A stretch of DNA of 64,000 nucleotides from Argentina anserina. Taxonomy: Eukaryota > Streptophyta > Magnoliopsida > Rosales > Rosaceae. This document shows positions 22,688-36,100 of the stretch, one piece after another (the stretch's first letter is position 1; the number at the start of each line of letters is the position of its first letter). The stretch spans positions 20,840,501-20,904,500 of the forward strand of contig NC_065874.1 in the NCBI RefSeq assembly GCF_933775445.1, written 5' to 3'. A program made the position numbers and the translations under genes. The notes under the pieces were generated by a model, which saw only the letters and a list, made by a program, of their open reading frames with translations, did not search any database and was not told where the DNA came from.

Positions 22688-25600
22688 TTGAATTTGAGTG
22701 TGTTTTTAGTGTGGGCGTGTGTTTCTTTCAATCTGAGTATCTTTCTATCGTTTGAGTATCTTTTCCAATTTGAGTATCTTTTCAATTCTCGTATGAGTAT
22801 CTTTCTGTACGGCTTTCTGATGCGAGTTTCTATTGAATTTGAGAGTGTTCCCAGTGTGGGCGTGTGTTTCTTTCAATCTGAGTATCTTTCTATCGTTTGA
22901 GTACCTTTTCCAATTTGAGTATCTTTTCAATTCTCGTATGAGTATCTTTCTGTACGGCTTTCTGATGCGAGTTTCTATTGAATTTGAGTGTGTTTTTAGT
23001 GTGGGCGTGTGTTTCTTTCAATCTGACTAACTTTCTCTCGTTTGAGTATCTTTTCCAATTTGAGTATCTTTTCAATTCTCGTATGAGTATCTTTCTGTAC
23101 GGCTTTCTGATGCGAGTTTCTATTGAATTTGAGAGTGTTCCCAGTGTGGGCGTGTGTTTCTTTCAATCTGAGTATCTTTCTATCATTTGAGTACCTTTTC
23201 CAATTTGAGTATCTTTTCAATGCTCGTATGAGTATCTTTCTGTATAGCTTTCTGATGCGAGTTTCTATTGAATTTGAGTGTGTTTTTAGTGTGGGCGTGT
23301 GTTTCTTTCAATCTGAGTATCTTTCTATCGTTTGAGTATCTTTTCCAATTTGAGTATCTTTTCAATTCTCGTATGAGTATCTTTCTGTACGGCTTTCTGA
23401 TGCGAGTTTCTATTGAATTTGAGAGTGTTCCCAGTGTGGGCGTGTGTTTCTTTCAATATGAGTATCTTTCTATCGTTTGAGTACCTTTTCCAATTTGAGT
23501 ATCTTTTCAATTCTCGTATGAGTATCTTTCTGTACGGCTTTCTGATGCGAGTTTGTTTTGAATTTGAGTGTGTTTTTAGGGTTGGCGTGTGTTTCTTTCA
23601 ATCTGAGTATCTTTCTATCGTTTGAGTATCTTTTCCAATTTGAGTATCTTTTCAATTCTCGTATGAGTATCTTTCTGTACGGCTTTCTGATGCGAGTTTC
23701 TATTGAATTTGAGAGTGTTCCCAGTGTGGGCGTGTGTTTCTTTCAATATGAGTATCTTTCTATCGTTTGAGTACCTTTTCCAATTTGAGTATCTTTTCAA
23801 TTCTCGTATGAGTATCTTTCTGTACGGCTTTCTGATGCGAGTTTGTTTTGAATTTGAGTGTGTTTTTAGTGTGGGCGTGTGTTTCTTTCAATCTGAGTAT
23901 CTTTCTATCGTTTGAGTATCTTTTCCAATTTGAGTATCTTTTCAATTCTCGTATGAGTATCTTTCTGTACGGCTTTCTGATGCGAGTTTGTTTTAAATTT
24001 GAGTGTGTTTTTAGTGTGGGCGTGTGTTTCTTTCAATCTGAGTATCTTTCTATCGTTTGAGTATCTTTTCCAATTTGAGTATCTTTTCAATTCTCGTATG
24101 AGTATCTTTCTGTACGGCTTTCTGATGCGAGTTTCTATTGAATTTGAGTGTGTTTTTAGTGTGGGCGTGTGTTTCTTTCAATCTGAGTATCTTTCTATCG
24201 TTTAAGTATCTTTTCCAATTTGAGTATCTTTTCAATTCTCGTATGAGTATCTTTCTGTACGGCTTTCTGATGCGAGTTTCTATTGAATTTGAGTGTGTTT
24301 TTAGTGTTGGCGTGTGTTTCTTTCAATCTGAGTATCTTTCTATCGTTTGAGTATCTTTTCCAATTTGAGTATCTTTTCAATTCTCGTATGAGTATCTTTC
24401 TGTACGGCTTTCTGATGCGAGTTTCTATTGAATTTGAGTGTGTTTTTAGTGTGGGCGTGTGTTTCTTTCAATCTGAGTATCTTTCTATCGTTTGAGTATC
24501 TTTTCCAATTTGAGTATCTTTTCAATTCTCGTATGAGTATCTTTCTGTACGGCTTTCTGATGCGAGTTTCTATTGAATTTGAGAGTGTTCCCAGTGTGGG
24601 CGTGTGTTTCTTTCAATCTGAGTATCTTTCTATCGTTTGAGTACCTTTTCCAATTTGAGTATCTTTTCAATTCTCGTATGAGTATCTTTCTGTACGGCTT
24701 TCTGATGCGAGTTTCTATTGAATTTGAGTGTGTTTTTAGTGTGGGCGTGTGTTTCTTTCAATCTGACTAACTTTCTCTCGTTTGAGTATCTTTTCCAATT
24801 TGAGTATCTTTTCAATTCTCGTATGAGTATCTTTCTGTACGGCTTTCTGATGCGAGTTTCTATTGAATTTGAGAGTGTTCCCAGTGTGGGCGTGTGTTTC
24901 TTTCAATCTGAGTATCTTTCTATCATTTGAGTACCTTTTCCAATTTGAGTATCTTTTCAATGCTCGTATGAGTATCTTTCTGTATAGCTTTCTGATGCGA
25001 GTTTCTATTGAATTTGAGTGTGTTTTTAGTGTGGGCGTGTGTTTCTTTCAATCTGAGTATCTTTCTATCGTTTGAGTATCTTTTCCAATTTGAGTATCTT
25101 TTCAATTCTCGTATGAGTATCTTTCTGTACGGCTTTCTGATGCGAGTTTCTATTGAATTTGAGAGTGTTCCCAGTGTGGGCGTGTGTTTCTTTCAATATG
25201 AGTATCTTTCTATCGTTTGAGTACCTTTTCCAATTTGAGTATCTTTTCAATTCTCGTATGAGTATCTTTCTGTACGGCTTTCTGATGCGAGTTTGTTTTG
25301 AATTTGAGTGTGTTTTTAGGGTTGGCGTGTGTTTCTTTCAATCTGAGTATCTTTCTATCGTTTGAGTATCTTTTCCAATTTGAGTATCTTTTCAATTCTC
25401 GTATGAGTATCTTTCTGTACGGCTTTCTGATGCGAGTTTCTATTGAATTTGAGAGTGTTCCCAGTGTGGGCGTGTGTTTCTTTCAATATGAGTATCTTTC
25501 TATCGTTTGAGTACCTTTTCCAATTTGAGTATCTTTTCAATTCTCGTATGAGTATCTTTCTGTACGGCTTTCTGATGCGAGTTTGTTTTGAATTTGAGTG

Positions 25601-26167
25601 TGTTTTTAGTGTGGGCGTGTGTTTCTTTCAATCTGAGTATCTTTCTATCGTTTGAGTATCTTTTCCAATTTGAGTATCTTTTCAATTCTCGTATGAGTAT
25701 CTTTCTGTACGGCTTTCTGATGCGAGTTTGTTTTAAATTTGAGTGTGTTTTTAGTGTGGGCGTGTGTTTCTTTCAATCTGAGTATCTTTCTATCGTTTGA
25801 GTATCTTTTCCAATTTGAGTATCTTTTCAATTCTCGTATGAGTATCTTTCTGTACGGCTTTCTGATGCGAGTTTCTATTGAATTTGAGTGTGTTTTTAGT
25901 GTGGGCGTGTGTTTCTTTCAATCTGAGTATCCTTCTATCGTTTAAGTATCTTTTCCAATTTGAGTATCTTTTCAATTCTCGTATGAGTATCTTTCTGTAC
26001 GGCTTTCTGATGCGAGTTTCTATTGAATTTGAGTGTGTTTTTAGTGTTGGCGTGTGTTTCTTTCAATCTGAGTATCTTTCTATCGTTTGAGTATCTTTTC
26101 CAATTTGAGTATCTTTTCAATTCTCGTATGAGTATCTTTCTGTACGGCTTTCTGATGCGAGTTTCTA
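22688..26167 (+). repeat. 1740-bp (12-monomer) tandem block duplication
   Basis: 22688-24427 recurs at 24428-26167 with the same order of diagnostic variants, including the rare ctgactaactttctctcg monomer (about 23025 and 24765) and the tgctcgtatg...tgtatagc monomer (about 23220 and 24960). Confidence 0.88.
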
Positions 26168-27182
26168 TTGAATTTGAGAGTGTTCCCAGTGTGGGCGTGT
26201 GTTTCTTTCAATATTAGTATCCTTCTATCGTTTGAGTATCTTTTCCAATTTGAGTATCTTTTCAATTCGCGTATGAGTATATTTCTGTACGGCTTTCTGA
26301 TGCGAGTTTCTATTGAATTTGAGTGTGTTTTTATTGTGGGCGTGTGTTTCTTTCAATCTGAGTATCTTTCTATCGTTTGAGTATCTTTTCCAATTTGAGT
26401 ATCTTTTCAATTCTCGTATGAGTATATTTCTGTACGGCTTTCTGATGCGAGTTTCTATTGAATTTGAGTGTGTTTTTATTGTGGGCGTGTGTTTCTTTCA
26501 ATCTGAGTATCTTTCTATCGTTTGAGTATCTTTTCCAATTTGAGTATCTTTTCAATTCTCGTATGAGTATCTTTCTGTACGGCTTTCTGATGCGAGTTTC
26601 TATTGAATTTGAGAGTGTTCCCAGTGTGGGCGTGTGTTTCTTTCAATATGAGTATCCTTCTATCGTTTGAGTACCTTTTCCAATTTGAGTATCTTTTCAA
26701 TTCTCGTATGAGTATCTTTCTGTACGGCTTTCTGATGCGAGTTTCTATTGAATTTGAGTGTGTTTTTAGTGTTGCCGTCTGTTTCTTTCAATTTGAGTAT
26801 CTTTCTATCGTTTGAGTATCTTTTCCAATTTGAGTATCTTTTCAATTCTCGTATGAGTATCTTTCTGTACGGCTTTCTGATGCGAGTTTCTATTGAATTT
26901 GAGAGTGTTCCCAGTGTGGGCGTGTGTTTCTTTCAATATAAGTATCCTTCTATCGTTTGAGTATCATTTCCAATTTGAGTATCTTTTCAATTCGCGTATG
27001 AGTATCTTTCTGTACGGCTTTCTGATGCGAGTTTCTATTTAATTTGAGTGTGTTTTTAGTGTTGGCGTGTGTTTCTTTCAATCTGAGTATCTTTCTATCG
27101 TTTGAGTAAATTTTCCAATTTGAGTATCTTTTCAATTCTCGTATGAGTATCTTTCTGTACGGCTTTCTGATGCGAGTTTCTA

Positions 27183-30100
27183 TTGAATTTGAGAGTGTTC
27201 CCAGTGTGGGCGTGTGTTTCTTTCAATCTGAGTATCTTTCTATCGTTTGAGTACCTTTTCCAATTTGAGTATCTTTTCAAATCTCGTATGAGTATCTTTC
27301 TGTACGGCTTTCTGATGCGAGTTTCTATTGAATTTGAGAGTGTTCCCAGTGTTGGCGTGTGTTTCTTTCAATCTGAGTATCTTTCTATCGTTTGAGTAAA
27401 TTTTCCAATTTGAGTATCTTTTCAATTCTCGTATGAGTATCTTTCTGTACGGCTTTCTGATGCGAGTTTCTATTGAATTTGAGAGTGTTCCCAGTGTGGG
27501 CGTGTGTTTCTTTCAATCTGAGTATCTTTCTATCGTTTGAGTACCTTTTCCAATTTGAGTATCTTTTCAATTCTCGTATGAGTATCTTTCTGTACGGCTT
27601 TCTGATGCGAGTTTCTATTGAATTTTAGTGTGTTTTTAGTGTGGGCGTGTGTTTCTTTCAATCTGAGTATCTTTCTATCGTTTGAGTATCTTTTCCAATT
27701 TGAGTATCTTTTCAATTCTCGTATGAGTATCTTTCTGTACGGCTTTCTGATGTGAGTTTCTATTGAATTTGAGAGTGTTCCCAGTGTGGGCGTGTGTTTC
27801 TTTCAATCTGAGTATCTTTCTATCGTTTTAGTATCTTTTTCAATTTGAGTATCTTTTCAATTCTCGTATGAGTATCTTTTTGTACGGCTCTCTGATGCGA
27901 GTTTCTTTTCAATTTGAGAGTGTTCCCTGTGTGGGCGTGTGATCCTTTCACACTGAGTATCTTTCTATCCTTTGAGTACCTTTTCCAATTTGAGTATCTT
28001 TTCAATTCTCGTATGAGTATCTTTCTGTACGGCTTTCTGATGCGAGTTTGTATTGAATTTGAGTGTGTTTTTAGTGTTGGCGTGTGTTTCTTTCAATCTG
28101 AGTATCTTTCTATCGTTTGAGTATCTTTTCCAATTTGAGTATCTTTTCAAATCTCGTATGAGTATCTTTCTGTACGGCTTTCTGATGCGAGTTTCTATTG
28201 AATTTGAGAGTGTTCCCAGTGTGGGCGTGTGTTTCTTTCAATCTGAGTATCTTTCTATCGTTTGAGTACCTTTTCCAATTTCAGTATCTTTTCAATTCTC
28301 GTATGAGTATCTTTCTGTACGGCTTTCTGATGCGAGTTTGTTTTAAATTTGAGTGTGTTTTTAGTGTGGGCGTGTGTTTCTTTCAATCTGAGTATCTTGC
28401 TATCGTTTGAGTATCTTTTCCAATTTGAGTATCTTTTCAATTCTCGTATGAGTATTTTTCTGTACGGCTTTCTGATGCGAGTTTCTATTGAATTTGAGTG
28501 TGTTTTTAGTGTTGGCGTGTGTTTCTTTCAATCTGAGTATCTTTCTATCGTTTGAGTATCTTTTCCAATTTGAGTATCTTTTCAATTCTCGTATGAGTAT
28601 CTTTCTGTACGGCTTTCTGATGCGAGTTTCTATTGAATTTGAGTGTGAGTGTGGGCGTGTGTTTCTTTCAATCTGACTATCTTTCTATCGTTTGAGTATC
28701 TTTTCCAATTTGAGTATCTTTTCAATTCTCGTATGAGTATCTTTCTGTACGGCTTTCTGATGCGAGTTTCTATTGAATTTGAGAGTGTTCCCAGTGTGGG
28801 CGTGTGTTTCTTTCAATATGAGTATCCTTCTATCGTTTGAGTATCTTTTCCAATTTGAGTATCTTTTCAATTCTCGTATGAGTATCTTTCTGTACGGCTT
28901 TCTGATGCGAGTTTCTATTGAATTTGAGAGTGTTCCCAGTGTGGGCGTGTGTTTCTTTCAATCTGAGTATCTTTCTATCGTTTGAGTATCTTTTCCAATT
29001 TGAGTATCTTTTCAATTCGCGTATGAGTATCTTTCTGTACGGCTTTCTGATGCGAGTTTCTATTGAATTGGAGAGTGTTCCCAGTGTGGGCGTGTGTTTC
29101 TTTCAATCTGAGTATCTTTCTATCGTTTGAGTATCTTTTTCAATTTGAGTATCTTTTCAATTCTCGTATGAGTATCTTTCTGTACGGCTTTCTTATGCGA
29201 GTTTCTTTTCAATTTGAGAGTGTTCCCAGTGTGGGCGTGTGTTCCTTTCACACTGAGTATCTTTCTATCCTTTGAGTACCTTTTCCAATTTGAGTATCTT
29301 TTCAATTCTCGTATGAGTATCTTTCTGTACGGCTTTCTGATGCGAGTTTCTATTGAATTTGAGAGTGTTCCCAGTGTGGGCGTTTGTTTCTTTCAATCTG
29401 AGTATCTTTCTATCGTTTGAGTATCTTTTCCAATTTGAGTATCTTTTCAATTCTCGTATGAGTATCTTTCTGTACGGCTTTCTGATGCGAGTTTGTTTTA
29501 AATTTGAGTGTGTTTTTAGTGAGGGCGTGTGTTTCTTTCAATCTGAGTATCTTTCTATCGTTTGAGTATCTTTTCAATTCTCGTATGAGTATCTTTCTGT
29601 ACGGCTTTCTGATGCGAGTTTCTTTTCAATTTGAGAGTGTTCCCAGTGTGGGCGTGTGTTCCTTTCACATTGAGTATCTTTCTATCCTTTGAGTACCTTT
29701 TCCAATTTGAGTATCTTTTCAATTCTCGTATGAGTATCTTTCTGTACGGCTTTCTGATGCGAGTTTCTTTTCAATTTGAGAGTGTTCCCAGTGTGGGCGT
29801 GTGTTCCTTTCACACTGAGTATCTTTCTATCCTTTGAGTACCTTTTCCAATTTGAGTATCTTTTTAATTCTCGTATGAGTATCAATCTGTACGGCTTTCT
29901 GATGCGAGTTTCTATTGAATTTGAGAGTGTTCCTAGTGTGGGCGTGTGTTTCTTTCAATCTGGGTATCTATCTATCGTTTGAGTATCTTTTCCAATTTGT
30001 GTATCTTTTCAATTCTCGTATGAGTATCTTTCTGTACGGCTTTCTGATGCGAGTTTCTATTGAATTTGAGTGTGTTTTTAGTGTGGGCGTGTGTTTCTTT

Positions 30101-33100
30101 CAATCTGAGTATCTTTCTATCGTTTGAGTATCTTTTCCAATTTGAGTATCTTTTCAATTCTCGTATGAGTATCTTTCTGTACGGCTTTCTGATGCGAGTT
30201 TCTATTGAATTTGAGTGTGTTTTTAGTGTTGCCGTGTGTTTCTTTCAATTTGAGTATCTTTCTATCGTTTGAGTATCTTTTCCAATTTGAGTATCTTTTC
30301 AATTCTCGTATGAGTATCTTTTTGTACGGCTTTCTGATGCGAGTTTCTATTGAATTTGAGAGTGTTCCCAGTGTGGGCGTGTGTTTCTTTCAATATAAGT
30401 ATCCTTCTATCGTTTGAGTATCATTTCCAATTTGAGTATCTTTTCAATTCGCGTATGAGTATCTTTCTGTACGGCTTTCTGATGCGAGTTTCTATTGAAT
30501 TTGAGTGTGTTTTTAGTGTTGGCGTGTGTTTCTTTCAATCTGAGTATCCTTCTATCGTTTGAGTAAATTTTCCAATTTGAGTATCTTTTCAATTCTCGTA
30601 TGAGTATCTTTCTGTACGGCTTTCTGATGCGAGTTTCTATTGAATTTGAGAGTGTTCCCAGTGTGGGCGTGTGTTTCTTTCAATCTGAGTATCTTTCTAT
30701 CGTTTGAGTACCTTTTCCAATTTGAGTATCTTTTCAAATCTCGTATGAGTATCTTTCTGTACGGCTTTCTGATGCGAGTTTCTATTGAATTTGAGAGTGT
30801 TCCCAGTGTTGGCGTGTGTTTCTTTCAATCTGAGTATCTTTCTATCGTTTGAGTAAATTTTCCAATTTGAGTATCTTTTCAATTCTCGTATGAGTATCTT
30901 TCTGTACGGCTTTCTGATGCGAGTTTCTATTGAATTTGAGAGTGTTCCCAGTGTGGGCGTGTGTTTCTTTCAATCTGAGTATCTTTCTATCGTTTGAGTA
31001 TCTTTTCCAATTTGAGTATCTTTTCAATTCTCGTATGAGTATCTTTCTGTACGGCTTTCTGATGCGAGTTTCTATTGAATTTGAGAGTGTTCCCAGTGTG
31101 GGCGTGTGTTTCTTTCAATATAAGTATCCTTCTATCGTTTGAGTATCATTTCCAATTTGAGTATCTTTTCAATTCGCGTATGAGTATCTTTCTGTACGGC
31201 TTTCTGATGCGAGTTTCTATTGAATTTGAGTGTGTTTTTAGTGTTGGCGTGTGTTTCTTTCAATCTGAGTATCTTTCTATCGTTTGAGTAAATTTTCCAA
31301 TTTGAGTATCTTTTCAATTCTCGTATGAGTATCTTTCTGTACGGCTTTCTGATGCGAGTTTCTATTGAATTTGAGAGTGTTCCCAGTGTGGGCGTGTGTT
31401 TCTTTCAATCTGAGTATCTTTCTATCGTTTGAGTACCTTTTCCAATTTGAGTATCTTTTCAATTCTCGTATGAGTATCTTTCTGTACGGCTTTCTGATGC
31501 GAGTTTCTATTGAATTTGAGAGTGTTCCCAGTGTTGGCGTGTGTTTCTTTCAATCTGAGTATCTTTCTATCGTTTGAGTATCTTTTCCAATTTGAGTATC
31601 TTTTCAATTCTCGTATGAGTATCTTTCTGTACGGCTTTCTGATGCGAGTTTCTATTGAATTTGAGAGTGTTCCCAGTGTGGGCGTGTGTTTCTTTCAATC
31701 TGAGTATCTTTCTATCGTTTGAGTACCTTTTCCAATTTGAGTATCTTTTCAATTCTCGTATGAGTATCTTTCTGTACGGCTTTCTGATGCGAGTTTCTAT
31801 TGAATTTTAGTGTGTTTTTAGTGTGGGCGTGTGTTTCTTTCAATCTGAGTATCTTTCTATCGTTTGAGTATCTTTTCCAATTTGAGTATCTTTTCAATTC
31901 TCGTATGAGTATCTTTCTGTACGGCTTTCTGATGTGAGTTTCTATTGAATTTGAGAGTGTTCCCAGTGTGGGCGTGTGTTTCTTTCAATCTGAGTATCTT
32001 TCTATCGTTTTAGTATCTTTTTCAATTTGAGTATCTTTTCAATTCTCGTATGAGTATCTTTTTGTACGGCTCTCTGATGCGAGTTTCTTTTCAATTTGAG
32101 AGTGTTCCCTGTGTGGGCGTGTGATCCTTTCACACTGAGTATCTTTCTATCCTTTGAGTACCTTTTCCAATTTGAGTATCTTTTCAATTCTCGTATGAGT
32201 ATCTTTCTGTACGGCTTTCTGATGCGAGTTTGTATTGAATTTGAGTGTGTTTTTAGTGTTGGCGTGTGTTTCTTTCAATCTGAGTATCTTTCTATCGTTT
32301 GAGTATCTTTTCCAATTTGAGTATCTTTTCAAATCTCGTATGAGTATCTTTCTGTACGGCTTTCTGATGCGAGTTTCTATTGAATTTGAGAGTGTTCCCA
32401 GTGTGGGCGTGTGTTTCTTTCAATCTGAGTATCTTTCTATCGTTTGAGTACCTTTTCCAATTTGAGTATCTTTTCAATTCTCGTATGAGTATCTTTCTGT
32501 ACGGCTTTCTGATGCGAGTTTGTTTTAAATTTGAGTGTGTTTTTAGTGTGGGCGTGTGTTTCTTTCAATCTGAGTATCTTGCTATCGTTTGAGTATCTTT
32601 TCCAATTTGAGTATCTTTTCAATTCTCGTATGAGTATTTTTCTGTACGGCTTTCTGATGCGAGTTTCTATTGAATTTGAGTGTGTTTTTAGTGTGGGCGT
32701 GTGTTTCTTTCAATCTGAGTATCTTTCTATCGTTTGAGTATCTTTTCCAATTTGAGTATCTTTTCAATTCTCGAATGAGTATCTTTCTGTACGGCTTTCT
32801 GATGCGAGTTTCTATTGAATTTGAGTGTGAGTGTGGGCGTGTGTTTCTTTCAATCTGACTATCTTTCTATCGTTTGAGTATCTTTTCCAATTTGAGTATC
32901 TTTTCAATTCTCGTATGAGTATCTTTCTGTACGGCTTTCTGATGCGAGTTTCTATTGAATTTGAGAGTGTTCCCAGTGTGGGCGTGTGTTTCTTTCAATA
33001 TGAGTATCCTTCTATCGTTTGAGTATCTTTTCCAATTTGAGTATCTTTTCAATTCTCGTATGAGTATCTTTCTGTACGGCTTTCTGATGCGAGTTTCTAT

Positions 33101-36100
33101 TGAATTTGAGAGTGTTCCCAGTGTGGGCTTGTGTTTCTTTCAATCTGAGTATCTTTCTATCGTTTGAGTATCTTTTCCAATTTGAGTATCTTTTCAATTC
33201 GCGTATGAGTATCTTTCTGTACGGCTTTCTGATGCGAGTTTCTATTGAATTGGAGAGTGTTCCCAGTGTGGGCGTGTGTTTCTTTCAATCTGAGTATCTT
33301 TCTATCGTTTGAGTATCTTTTCCAATTTGAGTATCTTTTCAATTCTCGTATGAGTATATTTCTGTACGACTTTCTGATGCGAGTTTCTATTGAATTTGAG
33401 TGTGTTTTTAGTGTGGGCGTGTGTTTCTTTCAATCTGAGTATCTTTCTATCGTTTGAGTATCTTTTCCAATTTGAGTATCTTTTCAATTCTCGTTTGAGT
33501 ATCTTTCTGTACGGCTTTCTGATGCGAGTTTCTTTTGAATTTCAGAGTGTTCCCAGTGTGGGCGTGTGTTTCTTTCAATCTGAGTATCTTTCTATCGTTT
33601 GAGTATCTTTTTCAATTTGAGTATCTTTTCAATTCTCGTATGAGTATCTTTCTGTACGGCTTTCTTATGCGAGTTTCTTTTCAATTTGAGAGTGTTCCCA
33701 GTGTGGGCGTGTGTTCCTTTCACACTGAGTATCTTTCTATCCTTTGAGTACCTTTTCCAATTTGAGTATCTTTTCAATTCTCGTATGAGTATCTTTCTGT
33801 ACGGCTTTCTGATGCGAGTTTCTATTGAATTTGAGAGTGTTCCCAGTGTGGGCGTTTGTTTCTTTCAATCTGAGTATCTTTCTATCGTTTGAGTATCTTT
33901 TCCAATTTGAGTATCTTTTCAATTCTCGTATGAGTATCTTTCTGTACGGCTTTCTGATGCGAGTTTGTTTTAAATTTGAGTGTGTTTTTAGTGTGGGCGT
34001 GTGTTTCTTTCAATCTGAGTATCTTTCTATCGTTTGAGTATCTTTTCAATTCTCGTATGAGTATCTTTCTGTACGGCTTTCTGATGCGAGTTTCTTTTCA
34101 ATTTGAGAGTGTTCCCAGTGTGGGCGTGTGTTCCTTTCACATTGAGTATCTTTCTATCCTTTGAGTACCTTTTCCAATTTGAGTATCTTTTCAATTCTCG
34201 TATGAGTATCTTTCTGTACGGCTTTCTGATGCGAGTTTCTTTTCAATTTGAGAGTGTTCCCAGTGTGGGCGTGTGTTCCTTTCACACTGAGTATCTTTCT
34301 ATCCTTTGAGTACCTTTTCCAATTTGAGTATCTTTTTAATTCTCGTATGAGTATCTTTCTGTACGGCTTTCTGATGCGAGTTTCTATTGAATTTGAGAGT
34401 GTTCCTACTGTGGGCGTGTGTTTCTTTCAATCTGGGTATCTATCTATCGTTTGAGTATCTTTTCCAATTTGAGTATCTTTTCAATTCTCGTATGAGTATC
34501 TTTCTGTACGGCTTTCTGATGCGAGTTTCTATTGAATTTGAGTGTGTTTTTAGTGTGGGCGTGTGTTTCTTTCAATCTGAGTATCTTTCTATCGTTTGAG
34601 TATCTTTTCCAATTTGAGTATCTTTTCAATTCTCGTATGAGTATCTTTCTGTACGGCTTTCTGATGCGAGTTTCTATTGAATTTGAGTGTGTTTTTAGTG
34701 TTGCCGTGTGTTTCTTTCAATTTGAGTATCTTTCTATCGTTTGAGTATCTTTTCCAATTTGAGTATCTTTTCAATTCTCGTATGAGTATCTTTCTGTACG
34801 GCTTTCTGATGCGAGTTTCTATTGAATTTGAGAGTGTTCCCAGTGTGGGCGTGTGTTTCTTTCAATATAAGTATCCTTCTATCGTTTGAGTATCATTTCC
34901 AATTTGAGTATCTTTTCAATTCGCGTATGAGTATCTTTCTGTACGGCTTTCTGATGCGAGTTTCTATTGAATTTGAGTGTGTTTTTAGTGTTGGCGTGTG
35001 TTTCTTTCAATCTGAGTATCTTTCTATCGTTTGAGTAAATTTTCCAATTTGAGTATCTTTTCAATTCTCGTATGAGTATCTTTCTGTACGGCTTTCTGAT
35101 GCGAGTTTCTATTGAATTTGAGAGTGTTCCCAGTGTGGGCGTGTGTTTCTTTCAATCTGAGTATCTTTCTATCGTTTGAGTACCTTTTCCAATTTGAGTA
35201 TCTTTTCAAATCTCGTATGAGTATCTTTCTGTACGGCTTTCTGATGCGAGTTTCTATTGAATTTGAGAGTGTTCCCAGTGTTGGCGTGTGTTTCTTTCAA
35301 TCTGAGTATCTTTCTATCGTTTGAGTAAATTTTCCAATTTGAGTATCTTTTCAATTCTCGTATGAGTATCTTTCTGTACGGCTTTCTGATGCGAGTTTCT
35401 ATTGAATTTGAGAGTGTTCCCAGTGTGGGCGTGTGTTTCTTTCAATCTGAGTATCTTTCTATCGTTTGAGTACCTTTTCCAATTTGAGTATCTTTTCAAT
35501 TCTCGTATGAGTATCTTTCTGTACGGCTTTCTGATGCGAGTTTCTATTGAATTTTAGTGTGTTTTTAGTGTGGGCGTGTGTTTCTTTCAATCTGAGTATC
35601 TTTCTATCGTTTGAGTATCTTTTCCAATTTGAGTATCTTTTCAATTCTCGTATGAGTATCTTTCTGTACGGCTTTCTGATGTGAGTTTCTATTGAATTTG
35701 AGAGTGTTCCCAGTGTGGGCGTGTGTTTCTTTCAATCTGAGTATCTTTCTATCGTTTGAGTATCTTTTTCAATTTGAGTATCTTTTCAATTCTCGTATGA
35801 GTATCTTTCTGTACGGCTCTCTGATGCGAGTTTCTTTTCAATTTGAGAGTGTTCCCTGTGTGGGCGTGTGTTCCTTTCACACTGAGTATCTTTCTATCCT
35901 TTGAGTACCTTTTCCAATTTGAGTATCTTTTCAATTCTCGTATGAGTATCTTTCTGTACGGCTTTCTGATGCGAGTTTGTATTGAATTTGAGTGTGTTTT
36001 TAGTGTTGGCGTGTGTTTCTTTCAATCTGAGTATCTTTCTATCGTTTGAGTATCTTTTCCAATTTGAGTATCTTTTCAAATCTCGTATGAGTATCTTTCT